64,000 bases of DNA from Coenobita brevimanus (taxonomy: Eukaryota; Arthropoda; Malacostraca; Decapoda; Coenobitidae). Position 1 is the stretch's first letter. Each line of letters starts with the position of its first letter. Positions 18,393-29,392 of the stretch are shown one piece after another. The stretch covers positions 33,944,701 through 34,008,700 of the forward strand of contig CM064715.1 in the NCBI GenBank assembly GCA_032717465.1, in the 5' to 3' direction. The notes beneath the pieces were generated by a model. The model ran no database searches. It had not been told where the DNA came from and worked only from the letters and a program-made list of their open reading frames with translations. The position numbers and the translations under genes were made by a program.

Positions 18393-20724
18393 TTAATCTG
18401 GGGGATACTGCTTTAAAATTAATTCAGTTAACAATTTATTACACTTACAATGACCATAGCTCATGTTTACATTCTTTGCATACTTGCCACAAATTAGACA
18501 AGATTCTATTACATTTCCTTCATCTAAGCTTTTTGATCTTACTAGAATCTTAGAGCCTGCCCAGTCAATATGGTGATCACCGGATGCTTTGTGCTGAAAT
18601 AAACCACTACTCTGTTGGGCTGTCCTTACACTGTATATTTGTTGTGAGATTCTAGTTTCCAAATCTTTGCCAGATTGTCCTATGTAAAATTTGTTACAGC
18701 TTTTACACGGGATTTTGTAAACAACGCCAGAATTCCTGAAAGGGCTGTTCTTGATGAGGGTTTTTTTGATGGTGTTCTCATATTTGAATACTACTTGTAC
18801 ATTAAGTTTCCTTAGTATGTGAACAACATCAAGAAAATTTTCATGGAAGGGGAGGACAAGGGTTCTTTGGATATTCTGGCGATCTGGCTTATTAGTTTTC
18901 CCTTCAAGGAATCGTTTCTTGGCTGTATTGTGGCACTGAGTACTTTGTGGATATTTTAGCTTCATTCCAGTGCTCTGAATCACTTTTAGTTCATCATCAA
19001 AAAACTCTTGGTCTGAAATTCTATATGCTCTTAAGTACATGGATATGAACACAGATCTTTTTACCTTAATATGATGGTTTGAATAGTAATGCACATATGA
19101 CATAATATTTGTAGGTTTTCTGTATACCTTAGTCTTCAAAACATTTTGGTCCCTGATAACTTTTACATCGAAAAATAGCAATTCATTATCCATTTCCATC
19201 TCATGAGTAAACTTAATCGATGGATCTAACGAATTTAATTTCAGGAGAAATTCATCAATGGGAAGATTATTAGGCCAGAAGCACAGGATATCATCAACGT
19301 GTCGGAGCCAAACTATGTTTTGCTCCTTTATGGAGGTCAGTAAATGTTTCTCAAAGTATTCCATGTACATATTTGCCAGAACTGGAGAGAGGGGATTACC
19401 TTTGGCCATACCAGATTTTTGTGTTTAAAATTTGCCTTCAAAGGTAAAAGATGAGTTCACAATGCACAATTTAATTAGCTTGATAATGTTTTCAGAGGGA
19501 ATACCATCAGTGTTACTACCCAGAATGCTTGGCAGGAAAGTTAAAACATCATCAACAGGGACATTTGTGAATAATGATATAACATCAAGGCTGACAAATT
19601 TGTAGGGGTACATGACATTTAGAGATTTTAACTTTTTTTTTACCAAATCCTCATTGTTTTGTACAAATGAATCAGAGATAGTGCCTACAACAGGGGACAA
19701 CAGAGTTACAAGCCACTTGGAGAGCTTGTATGTCGTAAAGCCTATAGAGCTTACAATTGGCCTGATGAGGTTGTCTGGTCTGTGGGATTTAATCAAGCCA
19801 TACATATATGGTGCAGATGGAGTTTGCACAGAGAACTGTTTGATCAAGCAAAGTCTTGATTTCTTTATGGGATTTTCTACTTTGTTTTTCAGTTGGAACA
19901 CTTTTTAGTTCACTGTAGGTTTTGGTGTCAAGCAACAGTTCACTCACTTTTTCCTTGTAGTCACATTTGTTCACGACTACTACAGCGCTGCTTTTATCAG
20001 CTGTAGTTATATGCAGAGAGTCATCTTTGTTCAATTTGTCCAAGGCATTCACAGATCTTTTAGGAGCAGAGTTATTATTTTTCTTAAACCTTGCCCCGTA
20101 TAAAATGCCAGGAGTAATCTCACTATTTTCACTTGATTGTTTTTCCATTTGAAACAAGGACTTTCCAACCTGCACTGGGTTTATCTTCTTGCCATAAGAA
20201 AACGATAAACCATAACCTAGGGTACATAAGGTATCCCGATCAAATTCTTTAAACGACAGGTTTATGACACAATCTGGATTCATACGTATGTTCCAATAGT
20301 TGTTTTCAGTCAGTCCTTTTAATTCCTGTTCATGTTTACGTTTCACACTAATAGTTTCATTGGTGAGAATTTGATAACAGTGAGAGAAAACTATGTGTTG
20401 ATTTTCCGGTGTTAGTATGTTTCTAATACACTGTGTCTCGGAGTCTGAAATCTCAAATTTGCTGTTTGTTTCGTCTCTGGTTTTGGCAGTGGATCTTGTC
20501 AGGGTAAGCTTCTCGTAATCTCCAAATAGCTGTTCGTCCACGTTGATGAGTCGATCCGGCAGAAGAGACTTAAGTATTACTTGCCCCTCTAGACACCTCT
20601 TAAGGAACTGCAACCTCTGCTTTGCTCGGTGCGAACGTAATAATGAAGAAAGAAAGCCCTGACAGAGAACTCGAAGGCTGGGGTTTGACTCAAGGAAAGC
20701 ACTGAAGGCGTACATGGTATCCAT
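18393..20724 (-). pseudogene. Penelope-like RT/GIY-YIG endonuclease, copy A
   Basis: The likely start is the ATG at 20724 (MDTMYAFSAFLESNPSL), as in copy B. The N-terminal region runs to about 19860, where a frameshift occurs; the RT fingers continue at 19901-19425 (LIKSHRPDN, VSSIGFTTYKLSKWL, KFVSLDVISLFTNVPVDD with catalytic Asp). A TAA at 19425-19427 separates this from MAKGNPLSPVLANMYME. The catalytic block is WLRHVDDILCF (HVDD instead of YVDD). The C-terminal endonuclease shows VVYKIPCKSCNKFYIGQSG, a GIY-YIG variant, then ETRISQ, and a Cys/His-containing end. One frameshift and one stop make it defective. Confidence 0.9.
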
Positions 20725-20737
20725 ATTTGCAGAAACC

Positions 20738-20877
20738 ACTTCACCGTGAAGATATGTATGCAAAATAACCACAGGAGAAATGAAAAGAGCGACAGTGAAG
20801 ATGTAATATACGAAAGTACTGTCACTCCTTTCATTTCTCCTGTGGTTATTTTGCATACATATCTTCACGGTGAAGTG
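20738..20877. repeat. Palindrome joining the two Penelope copies
   Basis: Arms of about 60 bp (20738-20796 and 20817-20877) are inverted copies of the Penelope 5' terminal block and flank a 24-bp spacer (20797-20820) that starts GAAGATGTAATATACG. Homology continues outward on both sides into the two coding frames. Confidence 0.9.
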
Positions 20878-20891
20878 AAGTCTCTGCAATT

Positions 20892-21507
20892 ATGGATACC
20901 ACGTACTCCTTCATTGCTTTCCTTGAGTCAAACCCCAGCCTTCGAGCTCTCTGTCAAGACTTTCTTTCTTCATTACTACGTGCACACCGAGCAAAGCAGA
21001 GGTTGCAGTTCCTTAAGAGGTTTCTAGAGGGGCAAGTAATACCTAAGTCTCTTCTGCCGGATCGACTCATCAACGTGGACGAGCAGCTATTTGGAGATTA
21101 CGAGAAGCTTACCCTGACAAGATCCATTGCCAAAACCAGAGACGAAACAAACAGCAAATTTAAAATTTCAGACTCCGAGACACAGTGTAAACACCGGAAA
21201 ATCAACACATAGTTTTCTCTCTCTGTTATCAAGTTCTCACCAATGAAACTATTAGTGTGAAACGTAAACATGAACAGAAATTAAAAGAACTGATTGAAAA
21301 CAGCTATTGGAACATACATATTAATCCAGATTGCGTCATAAACCTGTCATCTAAAGAATTTGATCGGGATACCTTATGTGCCCTAGGTTATGGTTTATCG
21401 TTTTCTTATGGCAAGAAGATAAACCCAGTGCAGGTTGGAAAGTCCTTGTTTCAAATGGAAAAACAATCAAGTGAAAATAGTGAGATTATTCGTGGCATTT
21501 TATGTCT
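20892..21507 (+). pseudogene. Penelope-like ORF N-terminal part, copy B
   Basis: An ATG at 20892 (MDTTYSFIAFLESNPSLRAL) opens a frame of 106 residues (to 21212), then a frameshift leads to 21257-21507 ([37 protein letters not shown]). It stops where the (TATC)n tail of the inserted CR1-like element begins. Confidence 0.85.
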
Positions 21508-21620
21508 ATCAATCTCTATCTATCTATCTATATATATATCTATATATTTATCTATCTATCATCTATCTATCTATCTATATATATATCTATATATTTATCT
21601 ATCTATCATCTATCTATCTA

Positions 21621-21697
<77 letters not shown>
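21507..21697. repeat. (TATC)n/(TA)n compound microsatellite
   Basis: TATC and TA runs with a block of about 60 bp repeated roughly twice, ending in a long (TA)n. It is the 3' tail of the inserted CR1-like element. Confidence 0.9.
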
Positions 21698-21699
<2 letters not shown>

Positions 21700-22222
21700 T
21701 AACAGAACGGAGGAAGAAAAAACAAATGAATAAAAAAAGAATAATCCATACACCAGATTACTGGTGTCCTCTGTTCATAAAATATCTGTAACAGTTAGAC
21801 CTGAACAGCTGTGGGTTGAAATTTGGAAGGAAACAACTTTGGGGAGGCTAGTTCCAGAGAGATGCAGTTCGGGGAATGGAAGAATTCTGACAGACAGAAG
21901 TTCTGCAATATGGCTGAGTAACATTCAAGTCATGAGCGCTACCAGATGCCCGTGTAGCACGAGGGAAGGCAAGGAGAGGTGGCACCATGGACGCAACTTC
22001 GTCTGAGCATTTGCCATAAAAATATCTGTAAAATAATGCAAGGGAGGCAACATTCCTTCTTACTTCCAGAGGAGGTAGTTTATTTGTAATGGCAGGGTTG
22101 TTAATAATTCTAACAGCTTTGTTCTGATTTTATCTAGTTGTCTTAATGCAACCTCTCCACATCCATTCCACAAGGGTGAGCAATATTCAAGCTGAGAGGC
22201 ACATGACTCTTACAAATTATAG

Positions 22223-23730
22223 CTAACTGCTCATCAGTGAAGAAGTTACGGACTCTGTACAATAATCCAAGTTTTTTTTTTCGGCGGTTTTAGCAAGTGA
22301 TCTGACATGAGAGGTCCAGCTGAGGGCATTGTTAAGTGAGACACCAAGAATTTCAATACTTTTGGAGATGGGAATATTAGTAGCACCGAAGGTAATGTAC
22401 GAATCTGGCAATATCTGTCTATTAGTAAACTGTATATATTTTGTTTTACTAGCATTTAATGAGACAAGGTTATTTTGTCCCCATGCACTGATCGTAGATA
22501 GGTCTTGATTTATGGAGATGGCTGCACTGAGTTGAGAGGTAGAGATACTAGACTTAGTAAATGGGTGTCTGAGTGTGAACGAACTACGTAGTGTTGAGTC
22601 ATCTGCGTATGAGTGGATGGGATTGTGGGTGACAGATAAGAGATCATTAATATGAACCAGGAATAAGGTTGGCACCAGAACTGACCCCTGCGGCACGCCG
22701 GCGTTAAATGAGTGAAAATTGGAATATACATCATCTACTCTTATTTTCCTGTCACTAAGATATGAAGAAATCAAAGGAACAAAAGACGTTAGTCCATAGC
22801 AAGGGAGTTTGGACAGCAGGGAACGGTGCCATACTCTGTCGAAAGTTTTAGAAATATCAGGAGCTACTGCATGAGTATCTCCATGTAGATCAATTGATTG
22901 ATGGATGGTATGAGTCAGGAGATTGAGTATGTCAATGGTGGATCTTTCATGGCGAAAACTATACTGTCTCTTACTAATTAAGTTGTTGGATTCAAGATGT
23001 TTAACAATGTGCTTATTAATTAAAGTTTCAAACACCTTACTAAGTGAAGATGTGACAGCTATTGGTCTGGTATCAGTGGGGTTAGAGGAACTTCCTTTCT
23101 TCGGAATTGGGTGGATATTGGCTTCTTTCCATGAATTTGGGAATAAAGAAGTATGTATGCATAGTCTGCATAATTTAGCTAGAACAGAGGCAAGTTCAGG
23201 GGAACACTTTTTCAAAACAATTGGCGGAATTCCATCTGGGCCTGGAGCTTTGTTGGTAGGTAAATTGTCTAGGATGGATTTTACGTATCATGTCTGTATT
23301 TTAAGTGGGACTATTCCGGAAGACTCAAGTTCTAGTATTGGGACATTCTGGCTGGTATCGTCTATGGTAGAGTTTCTGGCAATTGTACTGGCAAAAATAT
23401 CCGCTTTCTCACGCGGGTCATTTGCAATATTGCCATCTGAAGACCTTAGTGGGGGAATGGAAGATGACTTGTTAAAGTTATTATTGAAAGAATTAAGGGT
23501 TGACCAGAATATTCTATTGTCATTATGGTTGTTAAGTAGTTTTAATGCTTGCTTTTGAAGAAAGTTTAATTTAGTGAGATTTATTACAGCTTTTGCATGA
23601 TTTCTAGCAATTTTATATTCAGAGAGTGATTCAGATGTTTTTGATTTTAAGTAAGAGTTATATGCTAATGACTTTTGGGCTGTTGCTCTGGCACAGTTGC
23701 CATCAAACAATTTTGGAGAGTTCGATCTTT
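22223..23730 (-). pseudogene. RT of the CR1/Jockey-like element (21508-24567)
   Basis: Frames 23710-23288 and 23215-22223 are separated by a frameshift. The first has NRIFWSTLNSFNNNF and RSSDGNIANDP, a typical pre-RT segment. The second has SWKEANIHPIPKKGSSSNPTD, RPIAVTSSLSKVFE, a finger region with YSFRHERSTIDILNLL, APDISKTFDRVWHRSLL (Asp region), AGVPQGSVLVPTLFLVHIND and HSYADDSTL (YADD intact), then QFTNRQILP and ILGVSLNNALSW. Stops follow in the thumb. Confidence 0.85.
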
Positions 23731-23740
23731 TAGTGAACTG

Positions 23741-24560
23741 TTAACTTCGTATGAAAAAATCCATACCAGCTAGTATTAAGTCGCAAATGTGGGATTGGGT
23801 AGAATTGGGATCACTAGAGAAGAAAGACTGCCATGGAATGTCAGCAAGATAATTTCTTATTCCATCCCAGTTTGCCCTATCAAAGTGCCATCGCGTCACC
23901 CTGACAGGTTCAGAACGGGTGTGTGTGGGGGGGTTAACAAATGAGGCTTTGATGAGATTGTGGTCAGATGATCCAAGTGGTGACAGTACCTCTATCCTGT
24001 ATTGATCTGGAGTATCTGTCAAGAGTAAATCCAAGAGATGGGCATTATGATCAAGATTATCAGGTATTCTGGTTGGTTTCTTTATCAGCTGGGTGAGATT
24101 AAACGATTCTGCAAACAGCTCGCACTCTAGACCAGCGTCGTCAGTCCTTGCAGAATGTAATAACCATTTAAAATTATGTATGTCAAAATCACCCAAAATG
24201 GTAAATTCGGTGCTAAAGGGAAGGTTAAGATTACTCAGCTGGGTAGATTTGGAATCAAAAACACTGTGTTCCAAAGAAGCATTGAAGGAGCGATACACTA
24301 CAGAAATATATTTGGTAATATTTTGATAATTTAGTTTATAGAATGAGCAATCAAAACTGGATGAAGTGAGGTTTAAAATAGCGTCAACTGCATATTGGGA
24401 TTTGATATAACAACAGGTGCCGCCCTTGTTACGGAAGTTTGGAAGGAGATGGTAACCGGGAAAACAAAATGGGGATATATCAGTAGAGGGTGAGATTTGT
24501 GGTTCTGTGAGGAAAAGGGTCAAACGGGATATGGACTGAAGGAAAAAATTAACCGAGTTT
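23741..24560 (-). pseudogene. Endonuclease of the CR1/Jockey-like element, 5'-truncated
   Basis: APE-type motifs readable: LTEPQIS (Glu), YISVVYRSFNASLE (Tyr), TILGDFDIHNFKW (Asp), LLDLLLT, and SPLGSSDHNLI (Ser-Asp-His). The N-terminal Asn motif is missing. Residues upstream of about 24560 in the same open frame are Penelope sequence read on the opposite strand. Confidence 0.8.
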
Positions 24561-24567
24561 AAATTTG

Positions 24568-26303
24568 TGGGGCAATGTTTATGAAAAATAACAACTCTCC
24601 TCCTAAAAAGATTTGTGAATGCCTTGGATAAAATGAAAAAAAAAAAAAAAATGACTCCCTGCATATACCTATAGCTGATAAAAGCAGCGCTGTAGCAGTC
24701 ATGAGCAAATGTGACTACAAGAAAAAAGTGAGTGAACTGTTGCGTGACACCAAAACCTACAGTGAACTAAAAAGTGATCCAACTGAAAAACAAAGAAAAT
24801 TCCATAAAGAAATCAAGACTTTGCTAAGAGGAAGGGATGACCTGACCAAACAGTTCTCTGTCCAAAATCCATCTGCACCATATATGTATGGCTTGATTAA
24901 ATCCCACAGACCAGACAACCCCATCAGGCCAATTGTAAGCTCTATAGGCTTTACGACATACAAGCTCTCCAAGTGGCTTGTAACTCTGTTGTCCCCTGTT
25001 GTAGGCACTATCTCTGATTCATTTGTACAAAACAATGAGGATTTGGTAAAAAAAAAAGTTAAAATCTCTAAATGTCATGTACCCCTACAAATTTGTCAGC
25101 TTTGATATTAAATCATTATTCACAAATGTCTCTGTTGATGATGTTTTAACTTTCCTGCCAAGCATTCTGGGTAGTAACACTGATGGTATTCCCTCTGAAA
25201 ACATTATCAAGCTAATTAAATTGTGCATTGTGAACTCATCATTTACCTTTGAAGGCAAATTTTAAACACAAAAATCTGATATGGCCAAAGGTAATCCCCT
25301 CTCTCCAGTTCTGGCAAATATGTACATGGAATACTTTGAGAAACATTTACTGACCTCCATAAAGGAGCAAAACATAGTTTGGCTCCGACACGTTGATGAT
25401 ATCCTGTGCTTCTGGCCTAATAATCTTCCCATTGATGAATTTCTCCTGAAATTAAATTCGTTAGATCCATCGATTAAGTTTACTCATGAGATGGAAATGG
25501 ATAATGAATTGCTATTTTTCGATGTAAAAGTTATCAGGGACCAAAATGTTTTGAAGACTAAGGTATACAGAAAACCTACAAATATTATGTCATATGTGCA
25601 TTACTATTCAAACCATCATTTTAATGTAAAAAGATCTGTGTTCATATCCATGTACCTAAGAGCATATAGAATTTCAGATTCAGAATTTTTAGATGATTAA
25701 CTAAAAATGATTCAGAGCATTGGAAAGAAGCTAAAATATCCACAAAGTATACTAACTCAGTGCCACAATACAGCCAAGAAACGATTCCTTGAAGGGAAAA
25801 CTAAAAAGCCAGATCACCAGAATATTCAAAGAACCCTTGTCCTCCCCTTCCATGAAAATTTTCTTGATGTTGTTCATATACTGAGGAAACTTAATTTGCA
25901 AGTAGTATTCAAATATAAGAATACCATAAAAAAAAAAAAAAATCAAGAACAACCCTTTCAGGAATTCTGGCGTTGTTTACAAAATCCCGTGTAAAAGCTG
26001 TAACAAATTTTACATAGGACAATTTGGAAAAATTTGGAAACTAGAATCTCACAACATAAATACAGTGTAAGGACAGCCCGACAGAGTAGTGGTTTATTTC
26101 AGCACAAAGCATCCAGTGATCACCATATTGACTGGGCAGGCTCTAAGATTCTAGTAAGATCAAAAAGCTTAGATGAAAGATATGTAATACAATCTTCTCT
26201 AATTTCTGGCAAATATGAAAAGATTGTAAACATAAGCTATGGTCATTTTAAGTGTGATATATTATTAACTGAATTAATTTTAAAGCAGTATCTCCCAGAC
26301 TAA
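24568..26303 (+). pseudogene. Penelope-like RT/GIY-YIG endonuclease, copy B, C-terminal part
   Basis: RT fingers at 24701-25105 and 25077-25265 (frameshift between), a TAA at 25263-25265 in the same place as in copy A, then MAKGNPLSPVLANMYME at 25281 and WLRHVDDILCF with the HVDD variant (25389-25400). A further stop near 25698 and a poly(A) frameshift near 25930 break the endonuclease; the segment ETRISQHKYSVRTA to the end (26303) is open. More decayed than copy A. Confidence 0.85.
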
Positions 26304-26399
26304 CAACTGATTGTCCTGTCATCTCCTGGTAGTGTAGTCACACTTGTGTGGGACACACCAAGCAATAATCCTCTAGGTCTTAAGTTAAGCAGCAGTATT

Positions 26400-26515
26400 T
26401 ATCCCCTCCTCTTCCTCCTCCCTCCCCCCTCTCCCCTTCCCCCTTCCCCTCCTCCCCTCCCCCTTCCCCATCCCTCCTCCTCCCCTTTCCTCCCCTCCTC
26501 CTCCCTCCTCCTTTG
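26400..26515 (+). repeat. Pyrimidine-rich tract in Penelope-like copy B 3' region
   Basis: C/T-only runs, the complement of 18180-18300. The tract lies at the same place relative to the coding end in both copies. Confidence 0.8.
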
Positions 26516-26736
26516 TCACGTGCATCCCTAAGGAAGAAAAAAGAAAGATACCTATTGTTCGGTTCATCACCCATTTTTAGATTAAGGTCATCCTTTGTTG
26601 TGTGTCACTTCCTGCTGCAGGTGTCCATAAGTTAAGCCGCAGGTAAAAATTCAGGTCATCCTTCGTTCTGTGTGCCACTCCCTGCTGCAGGTGTGCATAA
26701 AAGACCTCAACCCGTTACGTTTCTGTCTCACTCTGT

Positions 26737-26763
26737 CTGAAGATGTAATATACGAAAGTACTC
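26737..26763 (+). ncRNA. Hammerhead-like motif in Penelope copy B (candidate)
   Basis: Same CTGAAGA - 10 nt - GAAA - GTACTC arrangement as at 17930-17956, on the coding strand of copy B. Stem pairing is incomplete by eye. Confidence 0.35.
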
Positions 26764-26797
26764 ACTGTCGCTCCTTTCATTTCTCCTGTGGTTATTT

Positions 26798-26800
<3 letters not shown>

Positions 26801-26834
<34 letters not shown>
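26801..26834. repeat. (TA)n
   Basis: About 17 TA units between Penelope copy B and the SINE. Confidence 0.95.
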
Positions 26835-26836
<2 letters not shown>

Positions 26837-27226
26837 AGCCTTTGTGGTACAGTGGTAAAGTGTGCATTTTCGTACACTGAAGAATGAGGGTTCGCGCCCA
26901 GCCAGGGTAAAAACTTTGGGAGCGTTCTTCTGGCCATGTACTGCATTGGCGAACACAAGGGGTGCTGTGGTTGAACCAGTGTCGCATACTATAAAGTATG
27001 CTTGCACCCAGTCGGTTTGTGCGGGCCGATTACACTTGGTTCACAGACTACACACACATCCAAAGCCACTCCAACACGATTAAACTTACAAGCACTCCTC
27101 ACGCGACATACAATCTCTACTAGACAGCCTAAGCCACTTGGTAGAGATACATTGGCTCTATTGTCCCAACTTCGGTAGGGATAGGCCGGTCCTGCAGAGG
27201 ACACTCAAACGGCTCATGAGATGAGT

Positions 27227-27228
<2 letters not shown>
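26835..27228 (+). mobile_element. tRNA-derived SINE
   Basis: The 5' end GGAGCCTTTGTGGTACAGTGG contains an A-box-like TGGTACAGTGG (26845-26855), and a B-box-like GGGTTCGCGCCC follows at 26888-26899, at tRNA-gene spacing. This is an RNA polymerase III internal promoter. A body of about 300 bp of no known origin follows and ends GATGAGTTGA next to (TA)n, a LINE-like microsatellite tail. Confidence 0.75.
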
Positions 27229-27454
<226 letters not shown>

Positions 27455-27519
27455 CCAGACGCCTCAATCCCGTTTGGTGTGGCCACAAACAAATCGCCTC
27501 CAAGTCGCCCTGTCCCCCG

Positions 27520-29368
27520 CCATTTCACTGCCCTGCTCCCAACTCACACCCCCTTCTCTCATATACCTCTCCACCCCATCCCTCCATCTCATCCTCAGCC
27601 TCCCCCTCCCTCATCCCCCCTCCACCTCACTCACATACACTCTCTTCGTCAGTCTTTCATCCTCCATCCTCTCCACATGGCCAAACCACCTCAGTGTGTT
27701 CCTCATAACGCTTCCTATCACATCCACATCAACACCACAACGCTCCTTTATATCCGCATTCGTCAGCCTGTCACTCCATGTGACTCCACAGGCTCCTCTT
27801 AAATAACTCATTTCCACTGCTGTCACTCTTGACTTGTGTCATTCCAACAACGTCCAAACTTCACTTCCGTACGTTAGAGTTGGTATCACAATACTGTCAT
27901 GTAGTAACTTTTTCACTTCCATGCTCACTTCCCTGTTTCTTATCACTGCTTTCAAAGAACCAGCAACCTTTCTTCCCTGCTGTACCCTTTCAAGCACTTC
28001 ACCCTCCAAACCTCCATCCTTACTCATCACACTACCCAAGTACTTACACGTACTCACATTTTCCAATTCCTCACCATCCAACCTCGCTATACATTCACTG
28101 ACTTCACCTCTCTCAAAGACCATCACTTTACTCTTCCCTACATTCACCTTTAGATTCCGTTTCTTACACACTCTCCCAAACTCATCCACCAAGCCTTGCA
28201 GCTCCCCTTCGTCTTCACTCAACAACACAGTATCATCTGCAAACAACAGTACAGGGAGTTTCCAAACACTATCCTCTCTCACCAGGGCCACTCCAACATC
28301 CACTACCTTACCTTGTACCTCTTTTATTACCCCATCCATGTACAGATTGAACAACCATGGAGACATGACACATCCCTGTTTCAAACCAACTTTCAAAGAG
28401 AAAAATTCACTTAGTTCACCATCCACACGCACTGCAGCCTTCGCACCATCGTACATACTCTTCACAGCATTCAACAACTTCCCATCTACTCCATATATTC
28501 TTAACACTTTCCACAATCCTTGTCTATCCACCCTGTCATATGCTTTCTCCAAATCCATGAAAGCCGCATACAACTTCTTTCCCTTCTCTAGAAACTTTTC
28601 CACTAAAGATCTAAGAATGAATATCTGATCTACACAACCTCTTCCCTTCCTAAAGCCTCCCTGTTCTTCTCCAACTAATTTCTCTGTTCTTTCTCTAACT
28701 CTGTCAATAAGTATCCTACCATACACTTTTCCTATTATACTAAGAAGACAATTGCCCCTATGATTACCACACACTTCTTTTTCCCCTTTCCCTTTGTACA
28801 AGGGAATAATTATACCTGACTTCCAATCCCCCGGGACTCTCCCTTCCTCCCAGGCCAATCTGCACATCTTCCACATCCATTCTACTACTATCTCTCCCCC
28901 ATGCTTCAGCATTTCACCACACACTCCATCAATTCCTGGGGCTTTCCCCGATTTAACTTTCTTCATTGCTTCCACAACTTCTATCCTACTGATTTCTTCC
29001 TGTCTTCTCACCTCCCTCCTTCTCCCAGCCATTACCCAACCACTTATACTCGCATTACTTCCATCCTCTACGTTCAACAATTCCTTAAAGTCTTCTCTCC
29101 ATCTGCTCACTTTTTCTCCCTTCTCCACTAGTAATCTACCATTTTTATCTTTCACTCCCCTGCTAACTTCACTTCCACCCTGCCTTACTCTTTTCACCTC
29201 TTTCCAGAACATTTTCTTACAGTCCCTCCACTTTACACTCAAATTCCTTCCAAATTCCTCATCCACTCTCTTCTTACTCTCTCTTACTAATCTTTTCACC
29301 TCTCTCTTTCTTTCTACATATAACTCTTTCTTCCACCTCTCAACTTCTTCCACGCCCCTATTACTCAT
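27520..29368 (-). pseudogene. RT of RTE-like copy 2
   Basis: Frame 29368-27839 contains the complete palm with AAFMDLEKAYDRVDR, GLKQGCVMSPWLF and LLFADDTVLL, all as in copy 1. A stop interrupts the thumb after SEVWTLLE, the frame resumes to [10 protein letters not shown] and VYVSEVEGG, and then a further frameshift occurs. Confidence 0.85.
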
Positions 29369-29392
29369 CCATTCATTGTATGCTTTCTTCTT

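Larger units (their letters stand above)
17865..20816 (-). mobile_element. Penelope-like element, copy A
   Basis: It has RT and GIY-YIG endonuclease coding sequence with a related terminal block at both ends (17865-17970 and 20725-20796) in the same orientation as the coding strand, equivalent to the pLTR of Penelope elements. It is joined head to head with copy B at about 20797-20820. The 3' region contains a purine-rich tract (18180-18300). Interrupted by one frameshift and one stop. Confidence 0.9.
21508..24567 (-). mobile_element. CR1/Jockey-like non-LTR retrotransposon inserted in Penelope copy B
   Basis: It carries endonuclease and RT frames on the minus strand and lacks the N-terminal end of the endonuclease, so it is 5'-truncated. 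Its 3' end (TTTGTTTTTTCTTCCTCC ... TTTAATATATA) matches the 3' end of the related element at 37850-37893. Comparison with Penelope copy A at 20080-20120 shows that almost no target sequence was lost. Confidence 0.85.
20817..26800 (+). mobile_element. Penelope-like element, copy B, split by a CR1-like insertion
   Basis: The plus-strand counterpart of copy A. Sequence runs to about 21507, is interrupted by a 3.06 kb minus-strand non-LTR element, and resumes at about 24568 with GGGGCAATG. It ends with the purine/pyrimidine tract, a hammerhead-like motif (26737-26763) and the terminal block, then (TA)n. Confidence 0.85.
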
